A stretch of 64,000 nt of DNA from Desertimonas flava (GTDB taxonomy: Bacteria > Actinomycetota > Acidimicrobiia > Acidimicrobiales > Ilumatobacteraceae): assembly GCF_003426815.1 (NCBI RefSeq), contig NZ_QKYK01000015.1, positions 1 through 64,000 of the forward strand. Reading direction: 5' to 3'. Shown here in pieces: positions 43,253-51,489 of the stretch. The position numbers and the translations under genes are program-made. The notes under the pieces were generated by a model. The model saw only the letters and a program-made list of their open reading frames with translations. It was not told the DNA's origin and made no database searches. How positions within the stretch are numbered: position 1 is the first letter of the stretch; the number at the start of each line of letters is the position of its first letter.

Positions 43253-43402
43253 GTGCGCATCACCCTCCACGAAGCACTTATCCTCCGGAGCTTTCCGCCC
43301 GACTACCCCACTCGCGGGGTCGCGCTCGAAAGGGTTCGAGCAGGTCAGCAACGCCGTACCCCCGCCGCTCGCCGCCCACGTCCTCGCCGTGCTCGTAGGT
43401 GG
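43253..43402 (+). pseudogene. relic of a C5-cytosine methyltransferase C-terminus
   Basis: ITLHEALILRSFPPDYPTRG is followed, in another frame, by FEQVSNAVPPPLAAHVLAVL. These are motifs IX-X of C5 DNA methyltransferases (compare VREAARLHSFPDWF and IGNAVPPRLAAAV in the intact gene at 45802-47112). A frameshift separates the halves, and nothing remains of the catalytic motif. It lies immediately after the integrase relic and points toward the intact methyltransferase operon. Confidence 0.8.
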
Positions 43403-43448
43403 CCGATGCACCACACCGACAGAGACGGCCACACCGGAACCGCCCGGT

Positions 43449-44339
43449 CTACCCAACGGGATCCAGCCAACGGTAGTACCGCGCGTATGACTCGATAGCC
43501 GAGGCGGGCAGTCCAGCGAAGTCCTTGAACGACCGTCCGGGCAGCTTCTTCCCGAGTGCCTGACGTTCTCGAACGGTGAGGCTGGGGACTTCGATCACCA
43601 CGGCCTCTGCGTCGAAAGAAACCTCCGGCATATCTTCGAACCGGCACGCCTGGATCACCGAGTGCAGTGGCGGGTCGTCGACGACGCCAGCGAGCATTTG
43701 CATGCGCGCTCCGTCGCGGTACTGGATGTTCAGGAGCTGTTGCCAGCCGGTTCCGTCGCCCCGGTCCGCGAACGCCCGGTGCAGCAGCGCCGTAGTCAAC
43801 TCGCGCTGTGTCTTGGCCAGGCCCCAGTCACCGAGCTTCGCATCGCTGATCCCGATCGGAACGTGCTCCGCCCCAACGGCCGCCTCCAGTTCACTACGCC
43901 GCGCGCCGTCCGCTCCGGGGGAACAGTTGAGCGTGATCGCGAGCACGCTGCCGGGCTTCATGCGCAATGCGACATTCTGGATGTCGGCCATCTCGTCCGT
44001 GCGGAGCCGTTGTGTGTAGTCGAGCCAAACTATGCATTTCTTCGACCAGTCGAGCGTTGGCAAAATGGTAGTGGCCGTTCCCTCCAGAATGTTGATGCCG
44101 CGATAGGGGGCGTTGAAACGGCACCGGTCGATCAGGCCGTCGTCGCTCTCGATGCTGATCATCCGCTCGATCCCGAGCGAGCGATGCACGAGGTCGAAGT
44201 CGAGAAACTGGTACGCGCCAAAACCAATGTACGAGTAGTTAGACATCTTGTCGATCATCTGTAGTCGGCGAAGCACCTCGACGAAGATCCGTCGCGAGAT
44301 GTGCTTCGACTGCCGATCGGCGTAGTCGACAACTCCCAT
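43449..44339 (-). CDS. Rossmann / methyltransferase-like protein of the Vsr-Dcm-GHKL operon
   Basis: 296 residues. I do not recognise a named family with certainty. Three segments fit a class-I methyltransferase-like Rossmann fold: YIGFG (37-41), ISIES (61-65, acidic end of strand 2) and IVWLDY (103-108), then KPGSVLAIT (128-136). The opening VVDYADRQSKHISRRIFVEVL looks strongly conserved in character. The C-terminal third (230-296) is a helical addition. The gene starts 3 bases after the GHKL ATPase stop and ends the four-gene operon, so it is probably an obligate partner. It may modify RNA, DNA or a small molecule, or only bind them. Confidence 0.65.
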   Translation of the reverse strand: MGVVDYADRQSKHISRRIFVEVLRRLQMIDKMSNYSYIGFGAYQFLDFDLVHRSLGIERMISIESDDGLIDRCRFNAPYRGINILEGTATTILPTLDWSKKCIVWLDYTQRLRTDEMADIQNVALRMKPGSVLAITLNCSPGADGARRSELEAAVGAEHVPIGISDAKLGDWGLAKTQRELTTALLHRAFADRGDGTGWQQLLNIQYRDGARMQMLAGVVDDPPLHSVIQACRFEDMPEVSFDAEAVVIEVPSLTVRERQALGKKLPGRSFKDFAGLPASAIESYARYYRWLDPVG

Positions 44340-44342
44340 TAC

Positions 44343-45740
44343 TCAGTCCTCGATCTCGCGCTCGTAGTAGTAGTCGAACGTTCTCCGTCCAACTTCGGCG
44401 ACGACGGAGGTGCCGAGCTGTGCGGACACGGAGGCGAACCGATCCACTGGCACTTCGAACTGCATCTTCTGCACCTTTGGCTTCCGAGGCGTGGATTTGC
44501 TCTTGGGTTTTCGTGGCGGCGGTGCCGCGAAAGCCTCGTTCTCCTCCAACTTGTCCGTGGGTACCAGCGTGGCGGCCATCGCTGCGTTGACCGTGGGACG
44601 ATCATCGTCGTTGATCGAGGTTTGTTCCTCGATCTTCAGGCGATTGAGCACGGCGACAACCTGCGCCCCGGCTACCTTGAGTTGCGCTTGGACCCGGCGC
44701 CAGACGCGCGACTCCTCGTCGACGCCCGTTTTAGTGGTGTTCCAAGGCAGTGCTGCTGTCGAAGCGGCCGTCAGGTAGGCGTAGCCCCGGAACTGGCGGT
44801 ATTGGGGGTGGTAGTTCGGCAACGAGTCACCCCAGCCCGTCAGACGTGTCCGCTCGCGCATCAACAGCAAACGGTCGTTGCAGAAGATCCACCAGCCAGC
44901 ATCGGTTCCGGCACGGAAACTCTCGGCGTCGCCGTCGTCCTTGCCCATGTCCCGGCGTTCGAGTCTGGTGATGCCGGCGATGATCCTGACCGCCACGTCT
45001 CCGTGTTCCGACGGCACGACGAAGGTTCGGTTGATCGGCTTGAAGTCGGGGCCGCTGAGCAGTTCCCTACTGAAGTGCTCGAGCCGTTCGCCGTTGAGCG
45101 TGACGGTGATCCCCTCGGCGAGTGCTCCCTGATGCCTGAAACGTATCTGTTCTCTCAGGAGCGATAGGAATCCGCCGTCAGCGAGGTCTTCTCTCACAGC
45201 CTCGTGCAGCCGTGTCACTGTGATCGTGGTTCCGCGCCCCCGCTTCTTCGGGTTGTAATCGCGAATCGCCTTCGACATTCTGAAGGTCCACACAGGATCG
45301 GTGTCATCCATCCATTCGTCGACATCGATAGTCATCTCGAAGCTGGTGTCTGCCGCCCGCGACTCGATGGAGAACACCCTGCCCAGCTTGAACAGCGCCC
45401 GCTTCATACCCACGCCAAACTGCCCGACGGAACGCTTGGTGCCCTTGTAGGCGCGTGGTCGGCCGAACCGAAAGGCGTACTGGCGCGCTACGTCGAGGTC
45501 TATCCCACCGCAGTTGTCGCGAATCTCGAACTGGTCAGCCGAGACCTTGAGGTCGACCTTGAACGCGCTGGCCGGCGTGTGGTCGTCGATCTGCGCTCGT
45601 GCGCCGTCTATGCTGTTGTCGAGCAGGTCCATGATCGCCGGGATCAACTCGATGTCACGTGTGAGCATCTCCACGAACAGCGCCCGTTCGGGCTCGGCCT
45701 CGACGGTCAGATCGTCGCTCGCTGGTGGATTTCGTGGCAT
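44343..45740 (-). CDS. GHKL (Hsp90/MORC/MutL-type) ATPase
   Basis: 465 residues with GGAGGG upstream of the ATG. The GHKL ATP site is clear: N-box ELIPAIMDLLDNSIDGA (31-47), G1 box IRDNCGGID (73-81) and G2 GQFGVGMKRALFKLG (106-120), followed by GRGTTITVTRL. The C-terminal half (about 240-465) is an alpha/beta transducer-like region and a Lys/Pro-rich linker near 410. Hsp90/MORC-like ATPases accompanying C5 methyltransferases and Vsr nucleases are known from predicted restriction-modification islands (Iyer, Abhiman and Aravind). It follows the methyltransferase gene by 61 bases. It is likely a DNA-clamping motor of the system. Confidence 0.85.
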   Translation of the reverse strand: MPRNPPASDDLTVEAEPERALFVEMLTRDIELIPAIMDLLDNSIDGARAQIDDHTPASAFKVDLKVSADQFEIRDNCGGIDLDVARQYAFRFGRPRAYKGTKRSVGQFGVGMKRALFKLGRVFSIESRAADTSFEMTIDVDEWMDDTDPVWTFRMSKAIRDYNPKKRGRGTTITVTRLHEAVREDLADGGFLSLLREQIRFRHQGALAEGITVTLNGERLEHFSRELLSGPDFKPINRTFVVPSEHGDVAVRIIAGITRLERRDMGKDDGDAESFRAGTDAGWWIFCNDRLLLMRERTRLTGWGDSLPNYHPQYRQFRGYAYLTAASTAALPWNTTKTGVDEESRVWRRVQAQLKVAGAQVVAVLNRLKIEEQTSINDDDRPTVNAAMAATLVPTDKLEENEAFAAPPPRKPKSKSTPRKPKVQKMQFEVPVDRFASVSAQLGTSVVAEVGRRTFDYYYEREIED

Positions 45741-45801
45741 CCGTACCCTCCTACGGTTCCCGCCGACGCTGTGCTACATATCGGCGGTTAACCCGCGCAC
45801 G

Positions 45802-47112
45802 TTAGCTCCGACTTCGACGGATGTCCGGCGTCAGGGATGCTCGGTCGATGCCGAAGTGGTCGGCCGCGGTTCCGAGCGAGTGCTCCAAGAGAGCGTCCGA
45901 ACCGAGTTCGACGACTCGGGTTGGCAGAATGCGCTTGGCTCGAAGTGCCTCGACGACGGTGTCCGCTACCGCTGCCGCGAGTCGGGGCGGCACGGCGTTG
46001 CCAATCTCGCGAAGCGCGTGCCACTTGGCCGTGTTGAACGAAAACCAGTCGGGGAACGAGTGAAGCCGCGCTGCCTCGCGAACAGTGATCACTCGTGGAA
46101 GGCGGTGGTGGATCGGCCGCGGGGCTGTGAAGCTTCCGTGATCTCGTCCGGTTCCTGCCCGAAGTGTCGGTGAGTATCCGCCGCCATCCAGGCGATGGGT
46201 GCGGCTGATGGTGTCGGCTGCACCTGGCTCTAGGGCCCGGAACCGCTGGACGACGGACGGCTGATGCACGGTCCGCTGGATTCCAGTCAGGATCTCCTCT
46301 GGCCACTGCCGTTCGTACTCGAGACCCGAACGCGTCCGGAGCGACCTTGCGTACGCCGACGACGACGTGACCATATGCTCCACCATCGAAGCGGTCATGG
46401 TGAGGCGATCCGATGTGAGCAGAGCGTCGAGGCCTTCGATCGCGGGAAGGTCGTCGAGTGCCTCTGCAACAGTCGGCGACCTGGTTGCCGCCGGACGGCG
46501 CGGCAGATCGACCCCGTCCGCGACGCCGACGATGAACACTCGCCGTCGGCGCTGTGGCACGCCGTGTCCCGACGCGTCGAGTACGATCGGCAGCTCTTCT
46601 GCCAGCCGGTAGCCCGCCACCTTCAGCTCCGCCTGTAGAAGCTCAAGGTGGTGTCGCACCTTCGGAAACAGCAGCCCTGGAACATTCTCGATGACGAACG
46701 AGCGCGGTTTGAGTTCGCGGACGACGCGAGCGAATGCGAAGACAAGATTGTTTCGGTCGTCGTCGGGATTCTGACGACCCATGTCCGAGAATCCCTGACA
46801 GCTTGGCCCTCCGAAAAGACAGTCCACGACACCGTCCCACTCGCTCTCCCGCTGCGCCAAGGACCAACCTTTGCCAATCGCAGCGTGGATCGTTTCGGCG
46901 GTTATGGTTCCGACGTCGTGACACAACGCGAAGGAGTGGGGAAAGTTGCGCTCGTGCACGGCGAGATGGACGGGGTCGTTGTCGACCGCAGCCAGTACGT
47001 CAAAACCAGCCTGCTCGAAACCGAGCGACATACCGCCAGCACCGGAGAACAGGTCAACAGCCACCGGGCGTTGGGGTGCCGCCACCGCTCCGCGTGCGTG
47101 TCGATTGGCCAT
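45802..47112 (-). CDS. dcm: C5-cytosine DNA methyltransferase
   Basis: 436 residues from the ATG at 47112, with GGGAGGG just upstream; the frame is open to 47211. All main motifs are there: I DLFSGAGGMSLGF (20-32), IV GGPSCQGFS with catalytic Cys105 (PSCQ rather than the usual PPCQ), VI ENV (142-144), VIII QRRRR (187-191), IX-X REAARLHSFPDWF and IGNAVPPRLA. It transfers methyl from SAM to C5 of cytosine; the target sequence cannot be read. Vsr just upstream would repair T:G mismatches from deamination at its sites. It is the modification part of the four-gene operon. Confidence 0.95.
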   Translation of the reverse strand: MANRHARGAVAAPQRPVAVDLFSGAGGMSLGFEQAGFDVLAAVDNDPVHLAVHERNFPHSFALCHDVGTITAETIHAAIGKGWSLAQRESEWDGVVDCLFGGPSCQGFSDMGRQNPDDDRNNLVFAFARVVRELKPRSFVIENVPGLLFPKVRHHLELLQAELKVAGYRLAEELPIVLDASGHGVPQRRRRVFIVGVADGVDLPRRPAATRSPTVAEALDDLPAIEGLDALLTSDRLTMTASMVEHMVTSSSAYARSLRTRSGLEYERQWPEEILTGIQRTVHQPSVVQRFRALEPGAADTISRTHRLDGGGYSPTLRAGTGRDHGSFTAPRPIHHRLPRVITVREAARLHSFPDWFSFNTAKWHALREIGNAVPPRLAAAVADTVVEALRAKRILPTRVVELGSDALLEHSLGTAADHFGIDRASLTPDIRRSRS

Positions 47113-47149
47113 GTCCCTCCCGCTCCGTCGGTGAGCCCTTGCGAGCAGG

Positions 47150-47641
47150 CTAGTCGTCCACTGCGATTGATCCGCGGCGACCACGCACGGCCGCTTCAAC
47201 CCTCGTCGCAACAGCCTCGGGCGCTTCGTGCGCCCACGCTCGAATTACGATCCAGCCGGCAGCCTCCAATCGGGCGTCGGTGTCGTGATCCCTCGCTTGA
47301 TTCGCGGCGATCTTGCTCTTCCACCACGCAAGATTCGCTCCCGACAGGCGGCAGTGCTCGGGGCATCCGTGCCAGTAGCAGCCGTCGACGAAGACAGCAA
47401 CGCGTTCACGCCGGAACACGACGTCCGCCCGGCGCCGAATCGACGGCTCTGGTCGCGTGTCGACGCGATACCGCAATCCCCGGTTATGCAATCGTCGTCG
47501 AACAGCGAGCTCCGGCAGGGTGTCCCGGCGGGGCACGCGCGACATTCGTGCCGACACATCGGCCGAAGTCGAGCTCGGTGAGCCCGCCGAATTCTTCGTT
47601 CTAGGATCCACGACCGGTTGAGGGTGTAGGTGCCTCCTCAC
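47150..47641 (-). CDS. vsr: very-short-patch-repair endonuclease (Vsr)
   Basis: 163 residues from the GTG at 47641; GTG 47611 or ATG 47545 are alternatives, since none has a well-spaced ribosome site. Family motifs: SARMSRVPRRDTLPELAVRR (about 31-50), RYRVD, then VAVFVDGCYWHGCPEH (80-95) holding the catalytic Asp and the zinc-binding Cys/His, and a tail NQARDHDTDARLEAAGW. Vsr nicks beside T in T:G mismatches produced by deamination of 5-methylcytosine. It precedes the methyltransferase by 37 bases and opens the operon. In MORC-type islands it may serve as a nuclease effector instead of, or besides, repair. Confidence 0.93.
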   Translation of the reverse strand: MRRHLHPQPVVDPRTKNSAGSPSSTSADVSARMSRVPRRDTLPELAVRRRLHNRGLRYRVDTRPEPSIRRRADVVFRRERVAVFVDGCYWHGCPEHCRLSGANLAWWKSKIAANQARDHDTDARLEAAGWIVIRAWAHEAPEAVATRVEAAVRGRRGSIAVDD

Positions 47642-47699
47642 CCTCCGATTGCGATGCCGATGACGCGCCTAGCCACTATCCACACATGGTAGAGGACGC

Positions 47700-48000
47700 T
47701 GGCCGAGGCCTGCCGGGTGAATGGTTTGTCAACGGCGGCTGAGTCTTGACCGGCCGCGACGGCGGCATGCACGCACGCCCATTGGCGCTAGCGGCCGCCG
47801 TGTGGACGGCATCGGATCGAAGACGACCTCTGCCTGTCGACGCCGGTTGCTCGCGATCTTGCCGTCGGTCCCGCTCGGCAGGATCGTCGCTTGCGTGAGG
47901 ACCCGCGGCCAATCCGCAAGCGTCAACGCGGAGAGAGCGGGCTCGGATGACAAGGCGTCGTCATCGAGATCCCGGAGGTCGATGGCGACAGAGGTCTGGA
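47700..48000 (-). pseudogene. second VapC PIN-toxin relic
   Basis: On the minus strand SVAIDLRDLDDDALSSEPAL then SALTL is followed in another frame by AAGPHASDDPAERDRRQDR, the same pieces as in the vapC relic at 36117. After that the frame decays; no C-terminus with NADDF is left. No antitoxin gene is seen upstream. It is convergent with an HNH-like relic at 48.05 kb. Confidence 0.75.
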
Positions 48001-48044
48001 GATCCCGCTACGCCTTGTACGAGGTCGCCTCGGATCCGGGGTCA

Positions 48045-48150
48045 CGGTCGTGCGCACGAGATTGCGATGTCTGCGGGTTCGACTTCAGAGCCCGGGGTCG
48101 ATTGGTGATGGCGTTCGGGAGCATTCGCTACCGCCACGTTCCGGACGCGC
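48045..48150 (+). pseudogene. HNH-nuclease-like relic
   Basis: The frame gives CARDCDVCGFDFRARG then VMAFGSIRYRH. CDVCGFDF followed by a degenerate G-x-x-F-I-x-x-H-H-like stretch fits the core of a type of HNH endonuclease, with indels. A shorter copy occurs at 40142-40211. Weak, based on a few residues. Confidence 0.35.
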
Positions 48151-48369
48151 CCGATGGGGTCGATCGCTTGGTGTCGGAGATCGGTCTCGCACGAATCGCG
48201 GGTTGATGGACGCATTTCGCTCTAGGCACAACGACGATGCTCTCGACGGCGCCGGTCGGATTCTCGGACGCGCCATGCGGGGGCGGTCGAAGGTTCGCGG
48301 TCGTGCTCGCTCGACGCCTCAGTGAGGCGTACGGCATCGGCGATCGAGGTTCCCGTCCGGCCCGCCGAG

Positions 48370-48817
48370 TCAGGGCGAATTGATGAGGTAGACCACAAAG
48401 GGCACTGAGCCGAAAACGGCGGCCGTTGGACCGAGCCACAGGAGCGCACCACGGTGGAGCTCGCCGTGCAGTCCCCTCGGGAGAATCCTGGTGGACCTGC
48501 GGCGCCGGTCCCAGGCCCACCAAGACGCTGGGACGGCCAGCGAGGCGAATGCGATCAGCACACCGAGTGACCCACCCGCCTCGACCCCGACCGCCATCCC
48601 GTACGCGACGAGTGCGACCACGATCAGCTCGCCGACGACGAGCCTTCGTCGCACGCTGTTGGCGAGTGCGTCGATGTCGCTGCCGGTGGAGATCCTGGCG
48701 TGCGGCAGCGACGCGACGATCGAGCGCAACGAACCATCGGCCCTGCAGCTCGAGCACAGCCCTGGCGGTGTCGAGCACGCCGGGGTTGTTCGGAGCGATG
48801 CGTAGTGCCTCAGCCAT
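48370..48817 (-). pseudogene. TPR / two-helix membrane protein, frameshifted
   Basis: The ATG at 48817 begins MAEALRIAPNNPGVLDTARAV, a TPR-like helix pair. After LQGRWFVALDR the sensible continuation is in another frame: IVASLPHARISTGSDIDALA, then two membrane segments (ELIVVALVAYGMAVGVEAGG and SLGVLIAFASLAVPASWWA) and a third hydrophobic stretch at the C-terminus (FGSVPFVVYLINSP). One indel near 48710 explains it. It overlaps the truncated AAA-protein gene upstream. Confidence 0.65.
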
Positions 48818-49196
48818 GTGGCCGTCGGCCCGCGAAAGCAGCCGCGACGTCGTCCAAGGTCACTTCGGGCCGCACCAGCTCGTACAGGTCCGAGGCGGCG
48901 ATCTCGCCACGGTCGGTTCCGACGTCGGCGACCGAGACGGATGCCGTCCGCTGCTCGCCGCCGTCAACGTCGGTAGCCGGCACTCGCAACTCTGACCGCG
49001 CCCGCGCCGCCAGCTCCCGAGCCGGTTCCGACGTCGGTTCGGACCGCAACACAGTTTCGCAGTGCCCGAGCGCCGCGGCCGCCTGCCCGTCGTCGAGGAG
49101 CAGGCTTGCGAGGTGCAGTCGTAGGTCGTGGTTGTCGGGCTCGTCGAGCAGTAGGCGCTCCAACGACCGATGGACCCCGCCGTTCATCCCCACCAT
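48810..49196 (-). pseudogene. N-terminal stump of a TPR-AAA ATPase
   Basis: 128 residues: a TPR-like block (HDLRLHLASLLLDDGQAAAA to ETVLRSEPTSEPARELAARA, about 22-67), an acidic linker, then LVRPEVTLDDVA. In SpoVK/ClpX-like TPR-AAA proteins VTLDDVAG marks the entry into the AAA module; here the AAA core is missing and the frame ends after AAFAGRRPHG, running straight into the next gene. This looks like an internal deletion joining two neighbouring genes. Confidence 0.6.
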
Positions 49197-49524
49197 CCTG
49201 GCGGTATCGCATCCACACCGACATCATTGATCATCGCAGGAGCGGGGCGAAACCTTGTTCCTCCAGCGGTTCGCGTGTCCAAGCGTGGACTCACACCGAC
49301 GCATTGGTTCGCCGGACTCAACGCGGCGCGCCTACCCGATAGAAGCGCAGCGCAGGCAGTCAGCAGTAGACAGGCAGCAGGCGCGCCGACTCAATCAAAA
49401 TGCCAAGCTGCTGAAGGCGTTCAACGCGGGACATTGCCGTACTCGGCCCGAGTGACCTTGCGCTGACACGGCTTGAGGTGCTCGACGGCCCGCAGGCTCG
49501 CGTGTGCCACGGCATGATGTGCTG
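49197..49524. other. gap upstream of the AlbA_2 gene
   Basis: Divergent promoter region between the AAA stump and the AlbA_2 protein. I see no gene or strong palindrome. Confidence 0.4.
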
Positions 49525-50802
49525 ATGACTGCTGACCTCTTCACCTGCGCGCCGGCGGAGATCACGTTCGGCGCTGTCGAGACCTTGGTGACGACCGCAA
49601 TCGCCGAGCGCCTGCAAGCCGAGAGTCTCGTGCTCGAGTTCAAGAAGCAGAACGAGGAGGGCAATATCGCGAAAGCGGTTGCGGCCATGGCCAACACGGA
49701 CGGCGGCGTCGTGATCGTCGGCATCGACGAGTCGATTCCCAGGCCACTGGTTGGTCTTCCCGTGGCCCGCCACGATGTCATTGTCAACTCGCTGCGCGCC
49801 CGTGTCCCAGATGCCATGCCAGAAGTTATCCCCGTCGCGCTGCCTGATGCCGAAGACCGGATGCTGTTGGTGCTGCGCATCGATGCCGACTCGGCTGTGC
49901 ACCCGGTCGTCCTCGACGGCAAGGTGTATAAGCGGATTCCGGGCACCTCGATCGGAGCACGACGGGACGAGATCATCGCGCTCTGCAACCGTCCTTCCAG
50001 TCTGACGACGAGGTCACTGGTGTCCTCGTTAAGCACACTCTCGGACGTGCGCGTCTGGGATGACGCGGCCGACGTCCAAGCCGCCACCGAGCTCCGGGCC
50101 CGTGCAAGCTACGTCCTGCCGCTCCGTTTCACCAGTCGTGGCTTCCTGGGATCAGCGACCATCGCAGCCGCCGAAGATGCCCTGTGTGGGTCACCGGTGC
50201 CCGAGCGCTTGATGACCGATCACACCTTCCACCGCGAGCAGCGGCAGAGTCGGTGGCAACGGCGGCACACTTCGTCTCTCCGTGTCGATCTCGCCGCAAC
50301 GTCGAGCACGGCTGGTCCCGACTGGAGGCCCAACCTCGACGCCCGCGCGCGGGTCTACCTTCGACACCGGGTCCTCGAGACCACGATCGCCGTGCGCCTC
50401 ATGCCCAAACCTAGAGCGCCGTCCGTTGCCATCACCCAGGTCGCCGATCTGCACGATGTGCTCCTGGCGGCCTGCTGGGTCGCAGCGAACATGGGCCGAG
50501 CGTGCATCACCGCGATGGGCGCAGCACCGTCGCTGCAGCCGCCAGCGCTTGACGCCGCACTGAAGCACATCTTCGATCGCGGCTCTCTCACGCTCGCGGG
50601 ACGTACGACTGACCACCACAGCGGTTCGGCACCGCGTCCCGACTGGACGCTCCCAGGGCGAGTACCCGACAACACAAGCGTTCCAGCGCTCGACTCCCTC
50701 ATCAAGGACTGGCTGCACGTCCCCCTCTTCGAGTTCGGAATGATCGACTTCGAGCACGACCTCGCACAGTTGACACTTCCTCGATGGGCACACGACACGT
50801 AG
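49525..50802 (+). CDS. AlbA_2 (Schlafen-type) domain protein
   Basis: 425 residues from ATG 49525 (MTADLFTCAP); ATG-less extension to 49504 is possible. The N-terminal AlbA_2 domain is clear: ESLVLEFKKQNEEGNIAKAV (33-52), AMANTDGGVVIVGIDE (54-69), and the strand HPVVLDGKVYKRIPGTS near 125-141. The remaining 280 residues have no recognisable family; they include an LPLRFTSRGF segment and Trp-rich patches. AlbA_2 proteins occur as regulators or as parts of defence islands, and related Schlafen cores cleave tRNA, but the acidic nuclease residues are not evident here. It stands alone near the right end of the element. Confidence 0.8.
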   Translation: MTADLFTCAPAEITFGAVETLVTTAIAERLQAESLVLEFKKQNEEGNIAKAVAAMANTDGGVVIVGIDESIPRPLVGLPVARHDVIVNSLRARVPDAMPEVIPVALPDAEDRMLLVLRIDADSAVHPVVLDGKVYKRIPGTSIGARRDEIIALCNRPSSLTTRSLVSSLSTLSDVRVWDDAADVQAATELRARASYVLPLRFTSRGFLGSATIAAAEDALCGSPVPERLMTDHTFHREQRQSRWQRRHTSSLRVDLAATSSTAGPDWRPNLDARARVYLRHRVLETTIAVRLMPKPRAPSVAITQVADLHDVLLAACWVAANMGRACITAMGAAPSLQPPALDAALKHIFDRGSLTLAGRTTDHHSGSAPRPDWTLPGRVPDNTSVPALDSLIKDWLHVPLFEFGMIDFEHDLAQLTLPRWAHDT

Positions 50803-50895
50803 CCGATGGCGAAGCGATCGACTCCTTTGCTGACGCCGAGGTCGGCAGCACATAGTTGTGCGGTGTCCGCGCCATCGTTCTACGCGACTGGCGTT

Positions 50896-51447
50896 TCAGA
50901 GAGCGGCGCAGAGACGATCACTGATCCTCCTACTCGCGACACCCCAGACGTCCTGCCCGCGAGCCTGAATCTCCAGCAGCGACGTCTCGGGCGCGTGACT
51001 TGTCAGGACCGTGATGCGAAGTCGGACAGGGTTGAGCCCGTACCTGGCCCTCATGACGAGAAAGCGACTTCCTTCACTCGCGGTCTCGACCTTGCCAATT
51101 GACGATTCAGCCTCGAGAAGTCGGCTCCATGCTCGCGCCGGGTCCACTCTGTCGCCCGCCAGCTTGATGGGACCACCTGGCCGCCGCGGAGAACCGACGG
51201 CCACCGTGAGGGCGTCGGCAACAAGCTCGGTGCGCATGTGGTCGGCCGTCGAGTAGCCGACGAGGCGTCGCGATCCGACGTCGAGGACCGTGGATACCGG
51301 CGGGCGGGGAGTAGGGCATGCCGCCACCTCGGGTATGTGGTGACCGGATCTTGCCAATGGATTTGCCAATGAATCGAGCGCGAACGGGTCGTGATGGCGC
51401 GATCCAGGTCGGCACGCCGTGTAACGTTTGCCCTGTTCAGGAAGCAC
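50896..51447 (-). pseudogene. chimeric relic: IS3-type transposase piece plus unknown domain
   Basis: An open frame of 183 residues. Residues 51-84 (51196-51297) read STVLDVGSRRLVGYSTADH then MRTELVADAL, the middle of the integrase core of IS3-family transposases, with neither end of the gene. After residue 92 a different module follows (KLAGDRVDPARAWSRLLEAE, FLVMRARYGLNPVRLRITVL, ASRRISDRLCAAL), a beta-rich conserved-looking domain of unknown family. The frame seems to be an accidental fusion by a recombination at about 51170-51195; expression is doubtful. Confidence 0.6.
51351..51371 (+). promoter_or_regulatory. GCCAATG pair: possible integrase arm sites (right)
   Basis: TTGCCAATGG (51351-51360) and TTGCCAATGA (51363-51372), followed by ATCGA, mirror the left-end pair TTGCCAATGG / TGCCAATGTATCGA at 32582-32606, same orientation and almost the same spacing (12 against 11). 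Confidence 0.5.
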
Positions 51448-51489
51448 AGAGCGTCATCGGACAACACGGGGCGAACGGGCCGGCTCACT

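Noticed and set aside
43146-43490. Open frame of 114 codons as a gene
   Set aside because: It is a chance fusion of an integrase-start relic and an out-of-frame methyltransferase end.
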